Virus record (IMG/VR): IMGVR_UViG_3300036398_002854 | Span: 1 to 55,507 of that record | DNA length: 55,507 bases | Direction: 5' to 3' (one strand) | From: a virus | Shown: piece after piece, positions 32,566 through 39,664 of the stretch | Position numbering within the stretch: position 1 is the stretch's first letter | How the letters are laid out: each line of letters begins with the position of its first letter | Position numbers and translations under genes: made by a program | The notes under the pieces: generated by a model | Told to the model about the DNA's origin: nothing | Databases searched by the model: none | The model's input: the letters and a program-made list of their open reading frames with translations, nothing else

Positions 32566-33975
32566 CTAGATCATGATTTCGCTGATTTGCTTTGACTTGC
32601 GAATCAAAACGCGCGTCAAATCCTCATCAACTGACCCCGCCAATACCACGTAGCGGGCGAGGACGCTAGAACTTTTTTGGCCGATGCGGTGTGCCCGCGC
32701 CGCAGCCTGGACGTTTTCGGCAGGAGTCCACGAAGGTTCCATAATCAAAACATTATCGCTTGCCGTGAGCGTGATAGCGGAGTTGGTGGCGGTAATCTGC
32801 CCAATAAAGATGCGGGTGTGCGGGTCGCTTTGGAAGTCGTCAATCGCCTTCTGCCGTGCGTTGCGTGCCGTATCGCCTGTAATGACAACGGCTTTGTGGC
32901 CCTTCAACTTCTCTGCCATTTGCGCGATGACTTCGCGGTGGTAGCAGAATAGGATAATCTTCGTATTCGCGTTTTCCAACTCCGCTTCAATGAACTCGCA
33001 AGTTGGCACGACTTTTGCAAGGCCAACAGCGCGGCGCAGCGAGGCAAGGGCCTGCTTGTTCGCGTCCTTGAGAATGTCATCGGCTAGGGTGTTGTCGCGG
33101 TTGTGGTGGTTCGCTGCCGCCGCCGCCAAAACTGCTTTGACTTCTGAGATGGCTTCGCTCTTTTCGAGCGCCATCACTTCTTTGAGTGCTGACTTTGGCG
33201 GTTCAAGAACAATCGTGCCCCATTGGAGTGCGGGCAACTGCGTCAGCACATCTTCTTTCTTGCGACGGATGAAAAAGCCTGCAAGCCGCTTCTTCAATTC
33301 GGTCGTGTTCTTGTTGCCTTTGATGCGCTCAACCGTGCGCCCACCAAAGTGTAGCACATCCAAGACACAGAAGTATCGGATGTATTGGGCATAGGTCATA
33401 CGCCCGTCAGGGGTTTGGAGGCGTTCGTAGGCGAGTGCGCGCAAGTGTGTATATATTTCGGAGGCGTTGTTTGGGAGTGGCGTGCCAGTCAAAATCCAGG
33501 TGCGCTTGGCCGTAGAAATGGCGCCGCCAGCACCGTTGAGGCGATCGCCATAAAGCGCCTTGGTGCGAAGCGCGGTTCGGTTCTTGGCCGCATGGGCTTC
33601 GTCAGCAATCAGAACATCAAATTCCAAGTCTAGGAGTTTGTTCCTGACTTGGGCATTGGCGAGCATGTCGTAACTCAGGATCACGACTTCGGCTTCAGGT
33701 GGAATATCGGCCTTGGTGTTGGTGACTACGTAAGTGGTGCGTTTGATGGTTTGCCAGTTAAGGACTTCACGCTGCCAGTTGATGCGTGCCACGGCAGGAC
33801 AGACGACTAGGATGCGGCGCAGGTTGAGTGCGTCCGCCGCCCTGATCGCCTGCGCCGTCTTGCCAAGCCCCATATCGTCAAAAAGACCGGCATTGGCGTT
33901 GTCGGTCTTTTTGTTGATAAGGAACGTGACGCCTTCAATCTGGTATGGAAGAAGGCCGTTTTGCCAATCAGGCAT
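32566..33975 (-). CDS. SNF2-type DEAH helicase (469 aa)
   Basis: A superfamily 2 DNA translocase: Walker A DDMGLGKTAQAIR near residue 34, DEAH in VLIADEAHAAKN, motif III LTGTPLPNN, and motif VI AARAHRIGQ near the C-terminus. The same compact SNF2 type is common in phages with the PolA-DUF2815-DUF2800 replication set, where it is thought to remodel forks or branched DNA. It overlaps the RuvC gene by eight bases. Confidence 0.9.
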   Translation of the reverse strand: MPDWQNGLLPYQIEGVTFLINKKTDNANAGLFDDMGLGKTAQAIRAADALNLRRILVVCPAVARINWQREVLNWQTIKRTTYVVTNTKADIPPEAEVVILSYDMLANAQVRNKLLDLEFDVLIADEAHAAKNRTALRTKALYGDRLNGAGGAISTAKRTWILTGTPLPNNASEIYTHLRALAYERLQTPDGRMTYAQYIRYFCVLDVLHFGGRTVERIKGNKNTTELKKRLAGFFIRRKKEDVLTQLPALQWGTIVLEPPKSALKEVMALEKSEAISEVKAVLAAAAANHHNRDNTLADDILKDANKQALASLRRAVGLAKVVPTCEFIEAELENANTKIILFCYHREVIAQMAEKLKGHKAVVITGDTARNARQKAIDDFQSDPHTRIFIGQITATNSAITLTASDNVLIMEPSWTPAENVQAAARAHRIGQKSSSVLARYVVLAGSVDEDLTRVLIRKSKQISEIMI

Positions 33976-34432
33976 GGCTCAATCCATAATACGCCAACAA
34001 CGCACTCTCCGCCCTGCCATCATCCTTGACGCGCTTGAACAACTCAGCGTTCTTAGGGAACAACGCCATCGCCTTCATGCGTGCGCCTCCCTTGTCGGCT
34101 GGTATGCTCATCTTGCGCTTCCATGTCGCGGGATGCACAAGGATGGTGGGGAAGTTAAGTGCAGCCAAAATACCTTCAATCTGTCCGAAGCCTCGCCCAA
34201 AAGAGAAAGCGCCTACAGCGCCTTCGCCCGGTCGCACTCCAACCTGTTCGAGAATGACCTTATCGGGGTTGCTGTTCTTGAGGATTTCGACAAGTAGCGC
34301 AGGAGGGATGCTCCTGCGCTTCTTGCCGTTCACCACGATCTCTACGGTTGGCATGTCCTCTACGATGAGACCGCCCGGAGTGATTGTGGCGATAGCGCCG
34401 CTAAGGCCAGGGTCGATACCAACGATGTTCAA
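33968..34432 (-). CDS. RuvC-like Holliday junction resolvase (154 aa)
   Basis: The N-terminal NIVGIDPGLSGAIAT carries the first catalytic aspartate (D7), VILEQVG the glutamate, and the C-terminal GRAESALLAYYG the further acidic residue, all as in the RuvC fold. It would cut four-way junctions in replicated or recombined phage DNA before packaging. It overlaps NrdB by four bases (ATGA) and the helicase gene by eight. Confidence 0.88.
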   Translation of the reverse strand: MNIVGIDPGLSGAIATITPGGLIVEDMPTVEIVVNGKKRRSIPPALLVEILKNSNPDKVILEQVGVRPGEGAVGAFSFGRGFGQIEGILAALNFPTILVHPATWKRKMSIPADKGGARMKAMALFPKNAELFKRVKDDGRAESALLAYYGLSHA

Positions 34433-36363
34433 AACGCATCACCCCAATCGCCCTTGGTTGCTGCCTTGCTGTATTCCGTGGCGCGGTTCTCGAAGAAGTT
34501 GGTATGCTCAGGCGCATTGAGCATGTCGTCAAGCCAAGGAATCGGATTGACCTTTACGCCATACAGCGGGCGAAGGTGCAACTGGAGAAGTCGCCTGTCC
34601 GCGATAAAGCGGATATACTGCTTGATTTCATCAGCCGTCATGCCCTTCACGGGGCCAAGGGCGAACGCCAAGTCAATGAACGCATCCTCGTGTTCCACGA
34701 TCATCTTGCAGATTTCGTAGATTTCTACCTGCAAGGCCGCGTCGAACAGTCCGGGGTTTTCCTCGCAATAGGTATGGAAAAGCCGAATGATGTTTTCGCA
34801 ATGAAGTGTCTCGTCGCGCACGCTCCACGCAATGATCTGCCCCATGCCCTTCATCTTGCCGAAGCGAGGGAAATTCAGAAGCATGGCGAAAGAGGCGAAA
34901 AGCTGAAGCCCCTCCGTAAATGCGCCAAACGCGGCAAGGGTTTTGGCGACTTCACGCGGATTATCGACTGAGAATTTGCTGAAGTAGTCATACTTGTCAC
35001 GCATTTCCTTGATCTGCATGAAAGTAATATACTCAGACTCAGGCATCCCAACCGTATCGAGTAGATGCGAATAGCTCGCAACATGGACCGTGTTGCCGGT
35101 AATTGCTACGCGCCCGTTTCGCCTAGACACGATGTTCTGATGCGGCACAGAAACGCAAAACACTTCGTCGTCATATTCTTCTTCAACGCGGTGCGGATAC
35201 GTTCGCCATACACGGTCGCAAATAGTGACAACCCAACAAGTCTTGGTATTCGTCGTAACTCTGCCAGTTGGCAAGTGCGATTCCCAGCCTGCTCCTCGGT
35301 TGACTCCAAGAGTCGCAGAGATTCCGGCCAGAACGCAAATAGCCTGGAACTTGTCTACCGCCCGACGCTCCGTGCTGTAGAACGCTCGAACGATGCCGCT
35401 TCGTGTGCCGTCCCAAAACAGAATTTCATCTACCAAAGCACGCGCCATAGCGGGCGTCATGTCTTCAAGTGAAAGGAAATCCAAAGTCTTCAGGCTCAGG
35501 ATCGCATCATTTCCTGGGAAAGTAAACGTATATCTACTCTGCCCACCTTCTTTCTCACGTTCGTTACACGAGATACCACTTTCCGTCAAAAGAGCAGAAA
35601 GCCTCTCTTTCTTACGGTCCTTCGTCAGACTAAAATCAATCGTGCGTGATGATGGGTTTACTGAAGGGCAGTTACCGCGCAAACAACCATCAGCGGCTAT
35701 CGCGATCTTGAGCGCAACCAAAGCAGGCACCCGTTCACCGTTGTGTTCTGACTTATTAACATTCGCCGCAGTTGGGAAAAGATAGTTTTGCCCCAGTTTG
35801 CGCTCATAGGAGCGCACCTTCTTCACGTTTCGAGAAGACGGGTGCTGGACAATCAGTTCGTGATTAGGTGTGACGCAAATATCCGCCGATTCACTTTTGT
35901 AGCGGTGCATTACACCCTGATACGGATACGCAACAACTCGATCAGGATGGACAAAGCTGATCGCCCCTGTTTGCAAGTCATACTGCGCGACCTTATCTTC
36001 TGTGGTTAGCGTGTCACACTTCTTCCACCCTTCCGAAGTGAGCAGTTCTGTGCTGCGGTCGAAGCACTCACTATCCGCAAACGAAGTCAGCATCATCACG
36101 ACTTCGGTCGGTTTGAAGATCGGCAGATAGTTGTGGACGTAGTTATCCGCTACGGACGCATCAGCCTGCGTGAAGAAGCGGAAAATCTGTGTCAGAAGGT
36201 TCTTCTCGCTTGGTGTCAGGTTCTTCTGCCAATCCTTCACGTCATCCGCGAGGGGGACTTCCTCTGGAAGCCAATGGATGCGCTGCTGCTGAAGCCAAGC
36301 GTCATACGCCCAAGGATAGCGAAACGGCTTGTAGCCAAGGGAGGGGGTGGAGAGATTGGTCAT
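34429..36363 (-). CDS. nrdB: Ribonucleotide reductase class I beta subunit containing an intein (644 aa precursor)
   Basis: Extein residues 1-99 and 425-644 together form a 319-residue NrdB. Iron ligands and radical site can be followed: D68, E99, then after the intein H427 and Y431 (matching E. coli D84, E115, H118, Y122), later EGLQLF and ETLHCENI. Residues 100-424 are an intein. NrdB holds the diiron-tyrosyl radical that starts ribonucleotide reduction; its partner NrdA is encoded at 42740-44506. The gene heads the leftward replication operon, after a 73-residue gene. GAGGAAACC precedes the start. Confidence 0.93.
   Translation of the reverse strand: MTNLSTPSLGYKPFRYPWAYDAWLQQQRIHWLPEEVPLADDVKDWQKNLTPSEKNLLTQIFRFFTQADASVADNYVHNYLPIFKPTEVVMMLTSFADSECFDRSTELLTSEGWKKCDTLTTEDKVAQYDLQTGAISFVHPDRVVAYPYQGVMHRYKSESADICVTPNHELIVQHPSSRNVKKVRSYERKLGQNYLFPTAANVNKSEHNGERVPALVALKIAIAADGCLRGNCPSVNPSSRTIDFSLTKDRKKERLSALLTESGISCNEREKEGGQSRYTFTFPGNDAILSLKTLDFLSLEDMTPAMARALVDEILFWDGTRSGIVRAFYSTERRAVDKFQAICVLAGISATLGVNRGAGWESHLPTGRVTTNTKTCWVVTICDRVWRTYPHRVEEEYDDEVFCVSVPHQNIVSRRNGRVAITGNTVHVASYSHLLDTVGMPESEYITFMQIKEMRDKYDYFSKFSVDNPREVAKTLAAFGAFTEGLQLFASFAMLLNFPRFGKMKGMGQIIAWSVRDETLHCENIIRLFHTYCEENPGLFDAALQVEIYEICKMIVEHEDAFIDLAFALGPVKGMTADEIKQYIRFIADRRLLQLHLRPLYGVKVNPIPWLDDMLNAPEHTNFFENRATEYSKAATKGDWGDAF
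35092..36066 (-). mobile_element. Intein with LAGLIDADG-type homing endonuclease in NrdB (325 aa)
   Basis: The intein begins at Cys100 (CFDRSTELLTSEGW) and ends at Asn424 (RVAITGN), followed by Thr425 as the +1 nucleophile. Block B is CVTPNHEL with Thr165 and His168. A DOD endonuclease is embedded: LKIAIAADGCL (about 218-228) and ALVDEILFWDG (about 309-319) are its two LAGLIDADG-like helices. The penultimate residue is Gly instead of the usual His, seen in some active inteins. Splicing joins E99 to T425 and restores the iron-binding helix. Confidence 0.9.
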
Positions 36364-36375
36364 GGTTTCCTCGCG

Positions 36376-36597
36376 TCAGTCAACAGTCAGCATCGTCGGA
36401 TATCTAACGCACATGATGGCTTTGTCGATCATTTCATTTTCCAAGGCGATTTGGTTTCGGTCGAAGTTGCCGTCGCCACAAGAGCCTGAAGGCCGTTGCC
36501 GGTTAAGATAAGCGACCATATTGCTCACGTTATCCCCCTCCGCTTCCATGAGAACTGCGGCCAGGAGAAGCCGGATGACTTTGGTTTCGGCGTGCAT
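36376..36597 (-). CDS. Small protein at the head of the NrdB operon (73 aa)
   Basis: The start is placed at ATG 36597, four bases after AAGG; a longer frame from 36663 is possible. The protein begins MHAETKVIRLLLAAVLMEAE with an amphipathic helix and then polar stretches (YLNRQRPSGSCGDGN). It has no recognised family. It lies between the divergent promoter region and NrdB, 12 bases before NrdB. Confidence 0.5.
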   Translation of the reverse strand: MHAETKVIRLLLAAVLMEAEGDNVSNMVAYLNRQRPSGSCGDGNFDRNQIALENEMIDKAIMCVRYPTMLTVD

Positions 36598-36744
36598 ACC
36601 TTGCTTGGCCTTTTCAAAATAGGGTGGAATGGTGTCGATAGCACGGGTTGGGCGCCGTGGCAAGCGCCAAGATATTGCCTTTCATATCCGCTACGTGGTA
36701 GGGGAAAATAATATATCCTCGCTTCTTGCTTAGGAGTCTTTCCC

Positions 36745-37176
36745 ATGGCCGTAACCATTTCTGTATTCAACCACACCGCGAAGCGTTTTGCTTCCGGCGA
36801 AAACGCGGTGGGCGATACCTACAAGCTGAAGCTCTACAGCGCCGCCACATTCGACGCAACCGCCACCACGCTGGCAAGCGTCTCGGGCACCGAGGCTTCG
36901 ACGGGCACCGGTTACACTGCTGATGGGCAGGCCCTTACCAACGTGGCCGTGACGACCGAGACCACGAACGACGCCAAGTTTGACGCAGACGATGTGGTTT
37001 GGACCGCTTCTGGTGGCCCAATCACCGCTTCCTACGGTATCATCTTTAACGATACTGACGCCAATGACCCGCCGCTCGCCTTCATTGACTTCGACGGTTC
37101 GCAGTCCGCTGGCGACGGGACTGACTTCAAAGTTGTGTGGAACGCCGCTGGCATCTTCACCTTCACCGTCACCTAA
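36745..37176 (+). CDS. Virion-associated beta protein (143 aa)
   Basis: The sequence is threonine/alanine/serine rich with strong beta content: MAVTISVFNHTAKRFASGEN, then VGDTYKLKLYSAATFD, ASYGIIFNDTDAND and VVWNAAGIFTFTVT. Such proteins occur before fibre genes in phages and look like small Ig-like or decoration domains. It is the first gene of the rightward fibre operon, with AGGAG before ATG and a strong terminator after its stop. Exact role is unknown. Confidence 0.65.
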   Translation: MAVTISVFNHTAKRFASGENAVGDTYKLKLYSAATFDATATTLASVSGTEASTGTGYTADGQALTNVAVTTETTNDAKFDADDVVWTASGGPITASYGIIFNDTDANDPPLAFIDFDGSQSAGDGTDFKVVWNAAGIFTFTVT

Positions 37177-37183
37177 TTTTGAT

Positions 37184-37220
37184 AAGTGGCGCCAAGGGTG
37201 CGGCCCTCTTGGCGCCACTT
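37184..37220 (+). terminator. Terminator after the first gene of the fibre operon
   Basis: AAGTGGCGCCAAG (37184-37196) and CTTGGCGCCACTT (37208-37220) form a perfect 13 bp stem with an 11-base loop, ending in a short T tail (TTTTC). The stem can form on both strands. Confidence 0.85.
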
Positions 37221-37235
37221 TTCTTGTTTGAAGCG

Positions 37236-37263
37236 TTGCAAACGAAGCCTTTGAAAGTATAGG
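37236..37263 (+). promoter_or_regulatory. Candidate promoter for the fibre genes
   Basis: TTGCAA (37236-37241) and TATAGG (37258-37263) are separated by 16 bases and lie about 40 bases upstream of the fibre gene start, directly after a terminator. Confidence 0.4.
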
Positions 37264-37302
37264 ATAGCCGCTAGATTCTGATGTTATTAGGAGTTTGTCG
37301 CC

Positions 37303-38010
37303 GTGGCGAACGTCAAAATATCTGATTTGACCGCCGCCTCAGCCCTCGTTTCTGGTGACATTTTCGAGGTTAGCCAAGGCAGCGGAACGCTTGTAAGCCG
37401 CAAGGCAACCGCCACTCAAATCAAAGATTTTGTGCTTGCGGCTTATCCTGGCACAACATCTGTCAGCACAGTTGGCACCATTTCTACCGGGACGTGGCAA
37501 GGCTCCGTGATCGCCGGGGATTATGGCGGCACGGGCGTTGCTAATACTGGTAAGTCAATTACGCTCGGTGGGAATTTCACCACGTCAGGCGCTTACGCGC
37601 TGACGGTAACGCTGATTGCTTCTACGGCTGTGACTTTGCCCGCCTCAGGGACGTTGGCGACGCTGGCGGGCGCAGAGACGTTTACGGCCAAAACATTTGG
37701 TAACTACACAGAAACCGTCTACGCAATCACAGACGGCAGCACGGTTGCTCTCGACCCAAACAACGGCCCGATTCAGACTTGGACGCTAGGGGGGAGCAGG
37801 ACTCCAACTCAAGCAAACTGGGCAGCAGGGCAGTCGATCACTCTGCTAGTGGATGATGGCAGCGCGGCAACGATCACATGGACGACGCTTGCAGTGACTT
37901 GGAAAACAGGGGGTGGAACGGCACCGACGCTGAATACGTCCGGTTACACTGTGATTCTGCTGTGGAAGGTCGGAACGACCATTTACGGCGCGCGCGTGGG
38001 GGATGCGTGA
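37303..38010 (+). CDS. Tail fibre protein, base part (235 aa)
   Basis: A GTG start follows GGAG by nine bases. The N-terminus KISDLTAASALVSGDIFEVS and the middle AGDYGGTGVANTGKSITLGG are widely found in phage tail fibres as attachment and trimer-forming segments. The C-terminal part (QTWTLGGSRTPTQANWAAGQ, then a beta-rich end) resembles a carrier for further receptor-binding proteins. The stop touches the start of the propeller gene (38010), showing a coupled pair. Confidence 0.78.
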   Translation: MANVKISDLTAASALVSGDIFEVSQGSGTLVSRKATATQIKDFVLAAYPGTTSVSTVGTISTGTWQGSVIAGDYGGTGVANTGKSITLGGNFTTSGAYALTVTLIASTAVTLPASGTLATLAGAETFTAKTFGNYTETVYAITDGSTVALDPNNGPIQTWTLGGSRTPTQANWAAGQSITLLVDDGSAATITWTTLAVTWKTGGGTAPTLNTSGYTVILLWKVGTTIYGARVGDA

Positions 38011-38903
38011 TGCTGGCGGCGTATTTGAAGGGCGCAACAGCGGCGGGGAAGAATCAGTTTATCGCCGTAGCGCACTCCACTTCGCCTTTCATCACTGTCT
38101 ATCCTTGGTCATCTTCGGGATTTGGCTCCAAGTTCAGCAATCCAGCGACGCTGCCAACTGGCTCTGGCCAGAGAGTTGCGTTCTCGCCTAGTGGTAATGC
38201 CGTTGCCGTAGCGCACGACACTTCGCCCTACATCACAGCATACCCTTGGTCCTCGAGTGGTTTCGGCACGAAATTCAGCAATCCAGCTACTTTGCCGACC
38301 GGCACTAGCTATGGAGTTGCGTTCTCGCCTAGTGGTGATGCCGTTGCCGTAGCGCACACCACTTCGCCCTACATCACAGCATACCCTTGGTCCTCGAGTG
38401 GTTTCGGCACGAAATTCAGCAATCCAGCTACTTTGCCGACTGGCGTTGGTCAGGACGTTGCGTTCTCGCCTAGTGGTGATGCCGTTGTTGTAGCGCACGG
38501 CAATTCGCCCTACATCACAGCATACCCTTGGTCCTCGAGTGGTTTCGGCACGAAATTCAGCAATCCAGCTACTTTGCCGACTGGCTTTGGCATTGGAGTT
38601 GCGTTCTCGCCTAGTGGTAATGCCGTTGCCGTAGCGCACGACACTTCGCCCTACATCACAGCATACCCTTGGTCCTCGAGTGGTTTCGGCACGAAATTCA
38701 GCAATCCATCTACTTTGCCGACAGGCATTGGCGCTGGAGTTGCGTTCTCGCCCGATGGTGATGCCGTTGCCGTAGCGCACGGCAATTCGCCCTACATCAC
38801 AGCATACCCTTGGTCCTCGAGTGGTTTCGGCACGAAATTCAGCAATCCAGCTACTTTGCCGACTGGCTCTGGCCAGAGAGTTGCATTTGGAGAATTGTCA
38901 TGA
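38010..38903 (+). CDS. Beta-propeller receptor-binding protein with six near-identical blades (297 aa)
   Basis: Translation starts at ATG 38010, sharing a base with the previous stop. A 47-residue unit, VAFSPSGNAVAVAHDTSPYI then TAYPWSSSGFGTKFSNPATL, ending LPTG plus four variable residues, is repeated. The first blade lacks the leading VAF strand and the C-terminus supplies it (VAFGELS), so a closed six-bladed propeller with 'velcro' is expected. Units are almost identical; differences concentrate in four residues before each VAF (TSYG, VGQD, FGIG, IGAG, SGQR) and at residues after VAH. It lies between fibre genes, so it probably binds host surface molecules. Confidence 0.8.
   Translation: MLAAYLKGATAAGKNQFIAVAHSTSPFITVYPWSSSGFGSKFSNPATLPTGSGQRVAFSPSGNAVAVAHDTSPYITAYPWSSSGFGTKFSNPATLPTGTSYGVAFSPSGDAVAVAHTTSPYITAYPWSSSGFGTKFSNPATLPTGVGQDVAFSPSGDAVVVAHGNSPYITAYPWSSSGFGTKFSNPATLPTGFGIGVAFSPSGNAVAVAHDTSPYITAYPWSSSGFGTKFSNPSTLPTGIGAGVAFSPDGDAVAVAHGNSPYITAYPWSSSGFGTKFSNPATLPTGSGQRVAFGELS
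38175..38879 (+). repeat. Five tandem 141 bp repeats in the propeller gene
   Basis: Units begin at 38175, 38316, 38457, 38598 and 38739 with GTTGCGTTCTCGCC and are nearly identical for most of their length, followed by a partial unit at 38880. Silent as well as coding positions are conserved, which points to recent duplication or gene conversion. Confidence 0.92.
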
Positions 38904-39139
38904 ACAAACAAGAAATTCTAAAACAAGCGTTTGAAGCACGAGAACAGGAGGTTCTTGGATACCAGATCAACATTGACAACTTCGCACTCGCAGTTGCGTA
39001 TATTGACGCTATGCCAGATGACGAGCGTGCCGAGATGGTCGATTTCCGAGCCGATCTGGCGCAACGACTGGCTGCCGAACGCCACCAGCAGAAGCGCGCC
39101 AAGATCATGCTGGCTGTGATCCATCAGCAGGTGGAGTAA
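38900..39139 (+). CDS. Small helical fibre-associated protein (79 aa)
   Basis: Start ATG 38900 overlaps the propeller gene stop (ATGA), so it is translationally coupled. The product is helical and charged: MNKQEILKQAFEAREQEVLG, then ALAVAYIDAMPDDERAEMV and a basic end. Small helical proteins after fibre genes often act in fibre assembly, which is inferred from position. No family recognised. Confidence 0.65.
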   Translation: MNKQEILKQAFEAREQEVLGYQINIDNFALAVAYIDAMPDDERAEMVDFRADLAQRLAAERHQQKRAKIMLAVIHQQVE

Positions 39140-39142
39140 CAC

Positions 39143-39649
39143 ATGCACATCCGCGTCACAGACGGCATTCCCGCGCGCTACTCGATCACCGACCTCCGTC
39201 GCGATAACCCGCAGGTGTCATTCCCCGCTGACATCTCGGCTGACACGCTCGCGGAATACGACGTGTATCCACTTGCGCCAACGCCGCAGCCGGATCACGA
39301 CCCGACCGCCCAACGCATCGCTGAAAGTCAACCCGAACAAAAAGATGGCATTTGGATGCAGACGTGGATTATCACCGACAAGACGTCAGAAGAAATTGCC
39401 TCCGAAATTAACCAATGGCGTTCCGCTACCTCCGTCACTCCTCTTCAAATCCGCCGCGCCCTCAGAACGGTTGGCCTTCTTGACGATATCACTTCCTTCG
39501 TAGAAGCCGCTCCGGTTGAAGTGCGAGAGGCGTGGGAATACGCCATTCAGATTGACCGCATGAACGAAATGATTGTCAACGCCGCTCTGACCCTCGGTAT
39601 GTCAGAAGAAGAAGTCGATGATCTGTTTCGACTTGCTCTGACGCTATAA
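39143..39649 (+). CDS. Tail fibre assembly-like protein (168 aa)
   Basis: The N-terminus MHIRVTDGIPARYSITDLRR and YDVYPLAPTPQPDHDPTAQR match the N-terminal domain of many phage fibre assembly or DUF4376-type proteins, and the C-terminal helices (VTPLQIRRALRTVGLLDD) are also usual there. These proteins help folding or attachment of fibres. It follows the small helical gene by three bases and precedes the large repeat fibre. Confidence 0.7.
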   Translation: MHIRVTDGIPARYSITDLRRDNPQVSFPADISADTLAEYDVYPLAPTPQPDHDPTAQRIAESQPEQKDGIWMQTWIITDKTSEEIASEINQWRSATSVTPLQIRRALRTVGLLDDITSFVEAAPVEVREAWEYAIQIDRMNEMIVNAALTLGMSEEEVDDLFRLALTL

Positions 39650-39664
39650 GGAAGGGCGAAGTAG

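Noticed and set aside
38109-38780. Leftward frame opposite the propeller gene with repeated arginine-rich units
   Set aside because: Its repeats are just the mirror of the 141 bp units of the propeller gene.
38010-38903. Diversity-generating retroelement target
   Set aside because: There is no reverse transcriptase or template repeat in the window and changes are not limited to adenine sites.
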